Position numbers and translations under genes: made by a program
Shown here: one piece after another, positions 1 to 8,135 of the stretch
How positions within the stretch are numbered: the first letter of the stretch is position 1
Layout: every line of letters begins with the position of its first letter
Origin: Streptomyces sp. ISL-96
Lineage (GTDB): Bacteria > Actinomycetota > Actinomycetes > Streptomycetales > Streptomycetaceae
Reading direction: 5' to 3'
Assembly: GCF_018614035.1 (NCBI RefSeq)
Contig: NZ_JAGGPA010000005.1
Coordinates: 62,001-126,000, forward strand
DNA: 64,000 nt
Notes under the pieces: model-generated
Database searches by the model: none
Told to the model about the DNA's origin: nothing
Seen by the model: the letters and a program-made list of their open reading frames with translations, nothing else

Positions 1-1
1 G

Positions 2-868
2 GGCAGGGAGTCGGACACGTACGACGCCCGCGTGTGGGACCAGTTCCTGTCGCAGACGGAAAGCGTGGCGTCGCGGGTCCCGTGGATGGTGACCACCGGC
101 AATCACGACATGGAGGCCTGGTACTCCCCCAACGGCTACGGCGGCCAGTCCGCCCGCTGGTCGCTGCCCGAGAACGGGCCGGACGCGACGAACGCCCCCG
201 GCATCTACTCCTTCACGTACGGCGATGTCGGCGTCGTGGCGCTGGACGCGAACGACGTGTCGTACGAGATACCCGCCAACAAGGGCTACACGGACGGCGC
301 CCAGAGCGCCTGGCTCGACAAGCGGCTCGGCGAGCTGCGGCGGCAGGCCGGCATCGATTTCATCGTGGTCTTCTTCCACCACTGCATGTACTCGACATCG
401 ACGCATGCCTCGGACGGCGGTGTGCGCGACGCGTGGCTGGCGCTCTTCACCAAGCACCAGGTCGACCTGGTGATCAACGGGCACAACCATGTGTACGAGC
501 GGACCGACGCCATCCGGGGCGGCGAGGTCGGCAAGCCAGTTCCGGTCGGTGCCTCGACCGATCCGACGCGCGACGGGATCGTGTACGTGACGGCGGGCGG
601 CGCGGGCAAGGACCTGTACGGCTTCGGGCCGGGAGTGAAGGACAGCTACGAGGGCGAGATCCACGACCACGACCACATAGCGACCTTCCACTGGACGAAG
701 CTGCGGCTGCCCGACCCCGACACGGTGGAGTGGTCCCGGGTCCGCTACACCGGCTTCTCGTTCCTCGCGGTCGAGGCGGAGGCCGGTGCGGCGCCGAAGC
801 TGAAGGTCTCCGCGCTCGCCGAATCCGGCGAGCGCATCGACTACTTCGAGATCCGGCGCGGCAGCTAG
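2..868 (+). CDS. Metallophosphoesterase, purple acid phosphatase-like (5' end outside window)
   Basis: This is the C-terminal part of a calcineurin-like phosphoesterase; the reading frame is open from the first bases of the window, so the start lies upstream. Metal-binding blocks are visible in order: GNHD (about 25 residues into the visible part), HH in FFHHCMYS, and GHNHVYER. That set and its spacing fit the purple acid phosphatase type of dinuclear metal hydrolase, usually secreted in Streptomyces; the signal peptide cannot be seen here. It would hydrolyse phosphate monoesters, but the substrate is unknown. The C-terminus is a short beta-rich tail after the last metal motif. The downstream gene is on the opposite strand. 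Confidence 0.85.
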   Translation, partial: GRESDTYDARVWDQFLSQTESVASRVPWMVTTGNHDMEAWYSPNGYGGQSARWSLPENGPDATNAPGIYSFTYGDVGVVALDANDVSYEIPANKGYTDGAQSAWLDKRLGELRRQAGIDFIVVFFHHCMYSTSTHASDGGVRDAWLALFTKHQVDLVINGHNHVYERTDAIRGGEVGKPVPVGASTDPTRDGIVYVTAGGAGKDLYGFGPGVKDSYEGEIHDHDHIATFHWTKLRLPDPDTVEWSRVRYTGFSFLAVEAEAGAAPKLKVSALAESGERIDYFEIRRGS

Positions 869-893
869 TCGGCTGGTCGGCGGGGCGGCAGCC

Positions 894-1019
894 TCAGTGG
901 CCGGTCGCGCCGCCGTTGTCGCGGCGGTCGAGGGCCCGCTGGAGGGCTGCGGCCGCCTGCTTGCGGTCGGTGTCGTTCGAACGGGGGGTGTGGCGGACGC
1001 GGCGCACGGTCTCGGCCAT
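894..1019 (-). CDS. Small hypothetical protein, 42 aa
   Basis: An ATG-started frame of 42 codons ends at a TGA just after the phosphoesterase gene. It is supported by a strong ribosome binding site, AAGGAG, 9 nt before the ATG, and by G/C-rich third positions. The product is basic in the first half (MAETVRRVRHTPRSN), then has an alanine/arginine-rich helix-like segment (QAAAALQRALDRRD). No domain is recognised and no membrane segment or signal is present. Its function is unknown. It is convergent with the phosphoesterase gene and shares the short gap with it. Confidence 0.6.
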   Translation of the reverse strand: MAETVRRVRHTPRSNDTDRKQAAAALQRALDRRDNGGATGH

Positions 1020-1222
1020 GATGATCGACTCCTTGAGATCAGAATGATTTCAGGGCGCCGGAATGGGCGGGGAGCAGGTGCCGCAGGGGTTACCTGCATG
1101 GGGCACGGGCTCGCGTCCGCCGTTCGCTGATGGAGCGAGACGTTCGGCTTCTTCCAAGCTAAGCGAGGCCGGACTGTCTGTCTCCACAATTACTCGGACT
1201 TCCTACTATCTGAGACGCGATC

Positions 1223-1251
1223 ATGGCCACGCCGGGGAAAAGCGTGGCCAT
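1223..1251 (-). terminator. Hairpin terminator of the SGNH hydrolase gene
   Basis: A perfect 10-bp inverted repeat (ATGGCCACGC / GCGTGGCCAT) with a 9-nt loop lies about 20 bp beyond the stop of the hydrolase gene read on the minus strand. There is no long T-run, which is normal for Streptomyces terminators. Confidence 0.6.
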
Positions 1252-1270
1252 CACCGCCGTCTGGATGCCG

Positions 1271-2476
1271 TCAGGATGCCGTCAGATAGATCCCCGAGGC
1301 GTCCGCGCCCGCCGTATTGCGGCAGGTGTAGCCGCTACTGCCGCCGGCGGCCGGAACGGCGTAGATCAGGGAAAGACACCGCCCCTGACCGAGCTGGCCG
1401 TAGTAGTTGGGGTGCATGGATTCCTGTACCGGCCCCTGCGTGGAATCACTGTCGATCCAGCGCGCCCACTCGCTGCTCGTGGCCGACGGGGGCTGCGTGG
1501 CGTTCACCAGCCTGCTCTGTTTGGCGCACACCTCGCGGCCCTGCAGCATGTCGCGCAGGTCGAGGAACTGCGTGCCCTTGGCGGCGGCCACGCCCTTGAG
1601 ACGGTCCGCGATCTGCGGGACGAGCGAATCGCGTGCCCAGTCCGAGTCCTTGTTCCAGAACGGGCAGCCGCCGGTGTTGACCCGGCTCCAGCCGCTCTCC
1701 GTGTAGCGGTTCTCGGCTGCCCGCGGGATGGGCGAGGGGTAGGACTGCAAGACGATCCGGTAGTCCGAGGCGGCGTAGCCCGCGGCGGACATGACCGCGC
1801 GGATCTCGTCGACGGACTTGCCGACGTCTCTCATCACCGTGTCGATCTTCGCGTCCACGACAGCCTGCTGGTCGTCGTGGCAGTACGAGTACCAGACCAG
1901 GTAGTCCGTGGCGCAGGCGGTGATGATGTTGGCGAAGCCGAGGTCGTTGCCGCCGACCGACAGCGCGATCACCTTCACGTTGTTCGCCGCGGCGATGCCG
2001 GCGAGCTGGTCGGCCTGCGGGGCCTCGCCCTTGAACGACGTGCCGCCGCTCGAAGCACGGAAGACGTTCTGCGTGGTGGCGCCCGAGCAGGCGATGTTGA
2101 TGAGCGCCTGGGTGGTACCGGTGGCGCTGCGCACCTCTGCGGAGTCGGAACGGTGGCAGCCGTTGGCGGCCGTCGGACCGTACACGAGGCTCGGGTCGTA
2201 GCCACTGCCTGTCCACGCCCGGTCGGAGCCGTAGCGGCTGCCGCTGTCGGTGAGGCTGTTGCCGCGCCAGCGTCCCGCTTCGCCGGAGATGTAGCTGTCC
2301 CCCATGGAAACGATCGCGGTCGGGCCGGAGGCCGGGCCGGCGGCCGAGGAGCTGGCGCCGGTGGTCAGCAGGGCGGTGAACGCCAGGGGGAGGGAGAGCG
2401 CGGCGGCGAGAAGGCGCCGCGTGGGCCTGGGAGTGCGGGTCTGTCTGAGCGTACCGATGGAGCGAAATCCGGACAC
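1271..2476 (-). CDS. Secreted SGNH/GDSL-family hydrolase (lipase/esterase), 401 aa
   Basis: The GTG start at 2476 is chosen because AGGAG lies 7 nt before it and the protein then opens with a normal signal peptide: a basic stretch (RPTRR), a hydrophobic core (LLAAALSLPLAFTALL) and a small-residue cleavage zone. The mature part shows the SGNH hydrolase blocks: GDSYISGE (nucleophile Ser, block I) near residue 50, GGND (block III) in the middle, and SMHPNYYG (catalytic His, block V) near the end. Several cysteines suggest disulfides. Members of this family in Streptomyces are extracellular lipases or esterases; the substrate here is not shown. The gene is single, with its own hairpin downstream. 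Confidence 0.85.
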   Translation of the reverse strand: MSGFRSIGTLRQTRTPRPTRRLLAAALSLPLAFTALLTTGASSSAAGPASGPTAIVSMGDSYISGEAGRWRGNSLTDSGSRYGSDRAWTGSGYDPSLVYGPTAANGCHRSDSAEVRSATGTTQALINIACSGATTQNVFRASSGGTSFKGEAPQADQLAGIAAANNVKVIALSVGGNDLGFANIITACATDYLVWYSYCHDDQQAVVDAKIDTVMRDVGKSVDEIRAVMSAAGYAASDYRIVLQSYPSPIPRAAENRYTESGWSRVNTGGCPFWNKDSDWARDSLVPQIADRLKGVAAAKGTQFLDLRDMLQGREVCAKQSRLVNATQPPSATSSEWARWIDSDSTQGPVQESMHPNYYGQLGQGRCLSLIYAVPAAGGSSGYTCRNTAGADASGIYLTAS

Positions 2477-2634
2477 GGCGGAACTCCTGCGCTGGGCCTC
2501 GAAGGCGTATCGGTGAGGGGAGCCGCCGGCCGGTGGCATGCGGAAATCTGGCACGCCACCGTTTGTTACCGCTAGGTAGGTGCACGTTTCGTTTTCGTCA
2601 CGGCGGGGCCGGAAAACGACTTCCACCGCTCCGG

Positions 2635-3192
2635 CTAGAGCAGGTCGCCGCCGCGCCAGTCGAAGAACAGGGCGTCCGACGGGTCAGGAAGACCCGCCGC
2701 CGCCACAGGCTTCACATACGTCGAACCCTCCTCGTCGGGCAGGGGTACGACGCCGTGGGGACCCAGCGCCGCGATCCGCCCCGGCCACACCACCCACCCA
2801 CGCCCCGCGTAGAGCGCGGCCCCGTCGTCGGACGCCGAGAGCGCGCCGAGGACGTACGCCCGGTCGATCACCCGCTCCAGCGCCTCCATCACCCGGCCGC
2901 CGAGCCCCTGTCCGCGGCGGTCGGCCCGTACGGCCACCCCTTCGACGTAACCGACGCGCAGCGACCGGCCGCGGTGTAGGACGCGGCGCTGGATGACGCT
3001 GCCGTGGGCGGCGAGGCCGTGCCGGTCATGGACGACGGCATGGACGCCGCCGATGGTGTGGTCCCAGTCGTCGTCACCGAAGTCGCCGTCGAAGGCGGCG
3101 TCGAGGAGGGCGCGGATCTCGTCGAGCGCGGCGGGCGTGAGATCCGCTGTGTGGGCGGTACGGAGGCGGTCGGTGCGCTCAGACTCAGTCAT
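2635..3192 (-). CDS. aac(2'): Aminoglycoside 2'-N-acetyltransferase AAC(2')-I family, 185 aa
   Basis: A GNAT-fold acetyltransferase of the usual AAC(2')-I length. The acetyl-CoA loop reads VAVRADRRGQGLGG (residues about 85-98). Family-typical segments flank it: GDFGDDDWDHTIGG, HGSVIQRRVLHRG, YVEGVAVRAD, LGALSAS, YAGRGW and a C-terminal DWRGGDLL. These match my memory of mycobacterial and Providencia AAC(2') enzymes, which acetylate the 2'-amino group of gentamicin- and tobramycin-type antibiotics. The start ATG has GGGAGA about 9 nt upstream. It is a single gene between two secreted-enzyme genes on the same strand, with no transporter or cluster genes nearby. Whether it confers resistance or has another substrate cannot be told from sequence. 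Confidence 0.8.
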   Translation of the reverse strand: MTESERTDRLRTAHTADLTPAALDEIRALLDAAFDGDFGDDDWDHTIGGVHAVVHDRHGLAAHGSVIQRRVLHRGRSLRVGYVEGVAVRADRRGQGLGGRVMEALERVIDRAYVLGALSASDDGAALYAGRGWVVWPGRIAALGPHGVVPLPDEEGSTYVKPVAAAGLPDPSDALFFDWRGGDLL

Positions 3193-3214
3193 GCGCCGAC
3201 TCTCCCAGGCCCCG

Positions 3215-4273
3215 TCAGTACACGTTCACCCCGTACGCGGACAGCGCTTCCCTCACCGGCTGGTGAATGGCGGAGCCATTGGTGCCCGTACAGCCCGAAC
3301 TCCCCGAGTGGATCCCCAGCGCGACGGTGCCGGCGAAGTGCGCGCCACCACTGTCGCCACCGGCCGAGCAGGCTGTGGTCCGGACCATGCCGTAGACGGG
3401 CCCGTCACCGTAATTGACGGTGACGTTCACGGCGGTGACCGTGCCGCTGGTCACCTTCGTCGTGGAGCCGCTCTTCTTGAGGGCCTGCCCGACAACGGCG
3501 TTCGCGGCGGACGCGATGTCCTGGTAACTGCCGTTGTAGAGGTTGACGTTGCCCGCCGGCGCCGAGCCGTTCGTGTACCGCACGATGCCGTAGTCGTTGG
3601 TCGGGAAGCTGGTGCCCTCACGGACACCGATGACCGGACCACCGGACGTGGCCGACCAGTTGGCGACGTCGTTGGTGCAGTGACCCGCGGTCACGAAGTA
3701 ACGCGTGGTGCCCTTGGAGACGTTGAAGGCGGCCGAACATCGGTACCCGCCGCCGTAGATCGCGTCGCCGCCCGCCACCTCCCGCTTGAAGGTCCCCGGC
3801 ACCCGCGACACACGCACCGCGCCGTCCTGCGCGTCCGCGACCTTCTTCAGCCGGGCCATTTCCCGTGCGGACACGGACTGATCGGCCTCGACGCTGACCT
3901 GATTGGTCCGGGGATCGATGCCCCACGACGTACCGGTGATCTTCGCTCCGGACTCCAGCGCGGCCATGGCCGCCTCAAGCCGTACGGCACCGCGCTCCAC
4001 GCGCTTCGCCCTGGCACCGGCCGCGCGGACCTGCTCGGCGGCGCGGTCGCTGGTGACGGTGACGGTGAGTTCGCCGGTACGGCGGTCGATGTAGCTGCCG
4101 GCGGTGTCGTCGCCGAGCCGCTCGGAGAGCGCGGAGTCGAGGGCGTACGTCGCCGGGCCTGCGGCAGCGGCTTCGGCCGCCGTCCCGGCCCCGGCGGGGG
4201 CCGTGCCGGTGCCGAGCGCGCCGGCGGCTATTAAGGCGGTCAGGGCTGTGCGCGCACGGAGGGTGCGTCTCAT
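3215..4273 (-). CDS. sprD: Streptogrisin-D-like secreted serine protease (family S1), 352 aa
   Basis: Pre-pro-protease. A signal peptide (about residues 1-30, RRTLRARTALTALIAAGALG) is followed by an alpha-lytic-type propeptide of about 130 residues and a mature domain beginning near VAGGDAIYGGGYRCS. The catalytic triad is visible: His in FVTAGHC, Asp in FPTNDYGIVRY, Ser in GGDSGGAHF. The end, ALSAYGVNVY, is typical of streptogrisins. Wording of the mature domain agrees best with my recall of streptogrisin D rather than A or B. The ATG at 4273 is preceded by GGAGAT with a 6-nt spacer. It is divergent from the DUF1206 gene across about 150 bp that must hold both promoters. Secreted proteases of this type are usually developmentally or nutritionally controlled. 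Confidence 0.85.
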   Translation of the reverse strand: MRRTLRARTALTALIAAGALGTGTAPAGAGTAAEAAAAGPATYALDSALSERLGDDTAGSYIDRRTGELTVTVTSDRAAEQVRAAGARAKRVERGAVRLEAAMAALESGAKITGTSWGIDPRTNQVSVEADQSVSAREMARLKKVADAQDGAVRVSRVPGTFKREVAGGDAIYGGGYRCSAAFNVSKGTTRYFVTAGHCTNDVANWSATSGGPVIGVREGTSFPTNDYGIVRYTNGSAPAGNVNLYNGSYQDIASAANAVVGQALKKSGSTTKVTSGTVTAVNVTVNYGDGPVYGMVRTTACSAGGDSGGAHFAGTVALGIHSGSSGCTGTNGSAIHQPVREALSAYGVNVY

Positions 4274-4425
4274 GGGGGGGATCTCCTCAGTCAGGCTTCC
4301 GTGGGGATCGGAAACACCACTGAGGAATTTGACATGCCCATTGCCATCCCACAAGACCGCCCGGCCGCCCTCGGGTTCCGCCGCCCGCTTCGGGGCACAA
4401 GAACAGCGACAAAGGAGGCGAGCGC

Positions 4426-5265
4426 ATGGGCACATGGGCACTCACCCGTCGGGGCAGGCGCACCGCCCGCCGGGCGTCGGACAGCTCGGCCCTGGAGACG
4501 GCGGCGCGCTGTGGATTCGTGGCACGCGGGGTGCTCTACCTGCTGGTCGGCCTGCTGGCCATGCGAATAGCCTTCGGCGACGGCGAACAGGAGGCCGACC
4601 GGGGCGGCGCGCTCGCGGAGGTGTCCGCGCAGCCGCTGGGCCAGTACCTGCTGTGGGCCCTGGGTGCCGGGTTGGCGGGCATGGCGCTGTGGCGACTCTC
4701 CGAGGCCCTCTTCGGCGCGGTCGGACCCGACGGGCACAAGCCCGGCAAGCGCCTGCTGTCGCTGGCGCGTTTCCTCTTCTACGGCTTCGTGTCCTACTCC
4801 ATCCTGTCCTTCGCCGTCGGCACCGGCGGCAGCGGCAGCGGATCGAGCGACAAGCAGTCCGAAGACGTGACGGCCAGGGCCATGGCACTCCCCGCCGGTC
4901 AGTGGATCGTAGGCATCGGCGGCCTGGCCATCGCGGTCGCGGGCGTGTGGATCGCGGGCCGCGCCGTGCTGCGCAAGTACCGCAAACACCTGAAGACGTC
5001 GCAACTGCGGGGCCGTACCCGCCAGGCCGTCGACGTCACGGGGGTGGCGGGCGGCATCGCGCGCGGTGCGGTCTTCGCCATGCTCGGCGGCTTCGCGGTG
5101 AAGGCGGCGGTCGACTACGAACCCGACCAGGCCAAGGGCATCGACGACACCCTCCGCTCCTTCGCCGACACCCCGGCGGGCCCCTGGCTGCTCGCCCTGA
5201 TCGCGGTCGGCCTGGCCATGTTCGGCCTCTTCTCCTTCGCCATGGCCCGCTGGCGCAAGATGTGA
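4426..5265 (+). CDS. DUF1206 family integral membrane protein, 279 aa
   Basis: ATG start with an excellent AAAGGAGG site about 9 nt upstream. The protein has six predicted membrane segments arranged as three repeats of a two-helix unit (for example CGFVARGVLYLLVGLLAM, YLLWALGAGLAGMALW, ARFLFYGFVSYSILSFAV, VGIGGLAIAVAGVWIAG, GGIARGAVFAMLGGFAV, LLALIAVGLAMFGLFSFAM), the hallmark of DUF1206. A short basic N-terminus and a basic C-terminus are cytoplasmic by the positive-inside rule. The function of the family is not known. Confidence 0.85.
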   Translation: MGTWALTRRGRRTARRASDSSALETAARCGFVARGVLYLLVGLLAMRIAFGDGEQEADRGGALAEVSAQPLGQYLLWALGAGLAGMALWRLSEALFGAVGPDGHKPGKRLLSLARFLFYGFVSYSILSFAVGTGGSGSGSSDKQSEDVTARAMALPAGQWIVGIGGLAIAVAGVWIAGRAVLRKYRKHLKTSQLRGRTRQAVDVTGVAGGIARGAVFAMLGGFAVKAAVDYEPDQAKGIDDTLRSFADTPAGPWLLALIAVGLAMFGLFSFAMARWRKM

Positions 5266-5277
5266 GACCGGCACCAC

Positions 5278-5331
5278 AAAAGCGAACCGCCCCCGTCCGG
5301 CGTGGGGGCCGGGACGGAGGCGGTGGCTTTT
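5278..5331. terminator. Bidirectional terminator between DUF1206 gene and pruA
   Basis: A long imperfect inverted repeat begins with AAAAGC and ends with GGCTTTT, enclosing GC-rich arms of about 20 nt each. It sits between convergent genes and has A- and T-tracts on opposite sides, so it can terminate in both directions. Confidence 0.75.
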
Positions 5332-5367
5332 CGCGGGGCGCGCGAGCGGACCGCGCGCCGGGGGCGG

Positions 5368-6999
5368 TCAGCCCTGGTGCGGGTACGTGTAGTCGGTCGG
5401 CGCGACCAGGGTCTCCTTGATGGCCCGGGTCAGGGTCCACCGCTGGAGGTTCTGCGGCGCGCCGGCCTTGTCGCACGTACCGGACGCGCGGCCGCCACCG
5501 AAGGGCTGCTGGCCGACGACGGCGCCGGTCGCCTTGTCGTTGATGTAGAAGTTGCCCGCGGCGTAGCGGAGCTTGTCCATCGTGTACGCCGCAGCCGCGC
5601 GGTCACTGGAGATGACGGCGCCGGTCAGGGCGTAGTCGGAGACCGACTCCATCTGCTCCAGCATCGCGTCGTACTTCTCGTCCTCGTAGACGTGGACCGC
5701 GAGGATCGGACCGAAGTACTCGGTCGTGAAGACCTCGTTCGCCGGGTCCGTGCACGCGATGACCGTCGGGCGTACGAAGTAGCCGACCGAGTCGTCGTAC
5801 GTACCGCCCGCGACGACCGTGCACGTCGGGTCGGCGGCGGCGCGGTCGATCGCGGCCTTGTTCTTGGCGAACGAACGCTCGTCGATCACGGCGCCGATGA
5901 AGTTCGACAGGTCGGTGACGTCACCCATGGTGATGCCGTCGACCTCCGCCGCGAACTCCTCCTTGAAGCCGGACTCCCAGATGGAGGCCGGGATGTACGC
6001 CCTCGACGAAGCGGAGCACTTCTGGCCCTGGAACTCGAACGAGCCACGGGTCAGGGCGGTCTTCAGGACGGCGCGGTCGGCGCTCGGGTGCGCGACGACG
6101 AAGTCCTTGCCGCCGGTCTCGCCGACGAAGCGCGGGTACGAGCGGTACTTCTCGATGTTGTTGCCGACCGTCTTCCACAGGTACTGGAAGGTCTTGGTCG
6201 AGCCGGTGAAGTGGATGCCGGCCAGCTCGCGGTGGTTGAGGGCCACCTCGGAGACCGCGATGCCGTCACCCGTGACCAGGTTGATGACGCCCTTGGGAAG
6301 GCCCGCCTCCTCCAGGAGCTCCATCAGCAGCACTGCCGCGTGGGTCTGCGTCGGGGACGGCTTCCAGACCACGACGTTGCCCATCAGGGCGGGAGCGGTC
6401 GGCAGGTTGCCGGCGATCGCCGTGAAGTTGAAGGGCGTGATCGCGTAGACGAAACCTTCCAGCGGGCGGTGGTCCAGCCGGTTCCACACACCCGGCGAGT
6501 TCGCCGGCGGCTGCTCGGCGAGCAGGTCACGGGCGTACTTGACGTTGAAGCGCCAGAAGTCGACGAGCTCGCACGGCGTGTCGATCTCGGCCTGCTGGAC
6601 GGTCTTCGACTGGCCGAGCATGGTCGAGGCGGCCAGCGTCTCGCGCCACGGGCCCGACAGCAGCTCGGCGGCGCGCAGGATGATCGCGGCTCGGTCGTCG
6701 AAGGACATCGCGCGCCACGCCGGAGCGGCGGCCAGCGCGGCGTCGATCGCGTCCCGCGCGTCGTCCTGCGTGGCGTGGGCGGCGGTGCCGAGGACGGCCT
6801 TGTGGTTGTGCGGCTGCACGACGTCGAAACGCTCGCCGCCGCCCATCCGCTTCTCCCCGTTGATCGTCATCGGGAGGTCGCGGGGGTTCTCGGCCAGCTC
6901 CTTGAGCTTGACTTCGAGGCGTGCGCGCTCCGGCGAACCGGGGGCGTAGGTGTGCACCGGCTCGTTGACCGGGGCGGGGACCTGGGTAACAGCGTCCAT
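5368..6999 (-). CDS. pruA: L-glutamate gamma-semialdehyde (1-pyrroline-5-carboxylate) dehydrogenase, 543 aa
   Basis: Second enzyme of proline catabolism: oxidises glutamate semialdehyde to glutamate with NAD. It is an aldehyde dehydrogenase of the usual 543-residue PruA length. Visible motifs are NFTAIAGNLPTAPALMGN, the cofactor segment FTGSTKTF, the general-base Glu in FVGETGGKDF, the catalytic Cys in FEFQGQKCSASSR, and the C-terminal PFGGGRASG. The ATG is preceded by AAAGGAG and AAGGA. It lies 45 bp downstream of the proline dehydrogenase gene on the same strand, so the two form a proline-utilisation operon reading proline dehydrogenase then PruA. Confidence 0.95.
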   Translation of the reverse strand: MDAVTQVPAPVNEPVHTYAPGSPERARLEVKLKELAENPRDLPMTINGEKRMGGGERFDVVQPHNHKAVLGTAAHATQDDARDAIDAALAAAPAWRAMSFDDRAAIILRAAELLSGPWRETLAASTMLGQSKTVQQAEIDTPCELVDFWRFNVKYARDLLAEQPPANSPGVWNRLDHRPLEGFVYAITPFNFTAIAGNLPTAPALMGNVVVWKPSPTQTHAAVLLMELLEEAGLPKGVINLVTGDGIAVSEVALNHRELAGIHFTGSTKTFQYLWKTVGNNIEKYRSYPRFVGETGGKDFVVAHPSADRAVLKTALTRGSFEFQGQKCSASSRAYIPASIWESGFKEEFAAEVDGITMGDVTDLSNFIGAVIDERSFAKNKAAIDRAAADPTCTVVAGGTYDDSVGYFVRPTVIACTDPANEVFTTEYFGPILAVHVYEDEKYDAMLEQMESVSDYALTGAVISSDRAAAAYTMDKLRYAAGNFYINDKATGAVVGQQPFGGGRASGTCDKAGAPQNLQRWTLTRAIKETLVAPTDYTYPHQG

Positions 7000-7044
7000 G
7001 GGTTCCTTGACTCCTTTGTAAGGGGTGGAAGGGGTCAGCCTGGG

Positions 7045-7971
7045 TCAGTTCTTGGTGATCATCGAGCGGACGAAGAACAGCAGGTTGGCCGGTTTCTCCG
7101 CGAGGCGCCGCATGAAGTAGCCGTACCAGTCGGTGCCGTACGCGGTGTACACACGCATCCGGTGTCCCTCTGCCGCGAGCCGCACATGCTCTTCGCTGCG
7201 GATCCCGTACAGCATCTGGAATTCGTACTCATCCAGTTTGCGCCCGGCACGCCGCGCGAGCTCCTGGCTGATGGCAATCAGTCGCGGGTCGTGCGACCCG
7301 ATCATCGGATACCCGTCGCCGGCCATCAGGATCCTCAGAATCCGGACGTACGCCTTGTCGATCTCGGCCCTGTCCTGGAACGCGACGGTGGCGGGCTCCT
7401 TGTAGGCGCCCTTGACGATACGGACGCGGCTGCCGGCCCCCGAGAGGCGGCGCGCGTCGTCCTCGGTGCGGAACAGGTACGCCTGGATCACGCAGCCGGT
7501 CTGCGGGAAGTCCTTCCGCAGCTCCTCGTGGATGGCGAACATCGAGTCCAGGGTGGTGTGGTCCTCGGCGTCCAGCGTGACCGTGGTGCCGATCGCGGCG
7601 GCGGCCTCGACGACCGGGCGGACATTGGCGAGCGCCAGCTCGTGACCGCCGGACAGCGCCTGGCCGAACATCGACAGCTTGACCGACATCTCGGCCCTGG
7701 CGCCCAGGCCGAGGTCCGTGAGGTGCTCGATCAGCTCCAGGTACGCGTCACGGGCGGCAAAGGCCTGCTGGCGCGTGGTGATGTCCTCGCCCACGTAGTC
7801 CAGCGTGACGTCGAGACCCTTGGCCGCCGCCTCCTGAACGATCGGAATGACTTCCTCGACCGTCTCACCGGCGATGAACCGGCCGACGACCTGTTTGGTG
7901 CCCGGGGCAGCCGACACGAAGCGGCGCATCTTGTCGCTGCGCGAAGCGGCGAGGATCACGGGACCCAGCAC
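7045..7971 (-). CDS. Proline dehydrogenase (monofunctional), 308 aa
   Basis: FAD-dependent TIM-barrel enzyme that oxidises proline to pyrroline-5-carboxylate. The GTG at 7971 is chosen because GGAGG lies 6 nt before it and the length then equals the usual size of the monofunctional actinobacterial enzyme. Conserved stretches include LDYVGED, SVKLSMFGQ, LDAEDHTTLD, QAYLFRTEDDAR, RIVKGAYKEP, GSHDP, YEFQMLYG, and YGTDWYGYFMRRLAEKPAN; the last holds the arginines that bind the substrate carboxylate. First gene of the proline operon with pruA. The divergent PucR-type gene 165 bp away is the obvious candidate regulator, probably responding to proline. Confidence 0.93.
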   Translation of the reverse strand: MLGPVILAASRSDKMRRFVSAAPGTKQVVGRFIAGETVEEVIPIVQEAAAKGLDVTLDYVGEDITTRQQAFAARDAYLELIEHLTDLGLGARAEMSVKLSMFGQALSGGHELALANVRPVVEAAAAIGTTVTLDAEDHTTLDSMFAIHEELRKDFPQTGCVIQAYLFRTEDDARRLSGAGSRVRIVKGAYKEPATVAFQDRAEIDKAYVRILRILMAGDGYPMIGSHDPRLIAISQELARRAGRKLDEYEFQMLYGIRSEEHVRLAAEGHRMRVYTAYGTDWYGYFMRRLAEKPANLLFFVRSMITKN

Positions 7972-8135
7972 GGGGCACCTCCACGGATAAGGCTTGAAGG
8001 GGGCCGTGACCAGGAGAATTAGGTACGGCACGGATAACCACCGTGAAATCTAAGGATCGCTCGCATCTTGAACCATCGACAGCTGTCACGCATCCGTGGC
8101 GTCTATCTCATACAGATGTCTGAAGTGCTGCGAGA

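Noticed and set aside
5302..8022. A 906-codon open frame on the plus strand
   Set aside because: It is the complement of pruA and proline dehydrogenase; long antisense frames are normal in GC-rich genes. The product has no domain and no ribosome site.
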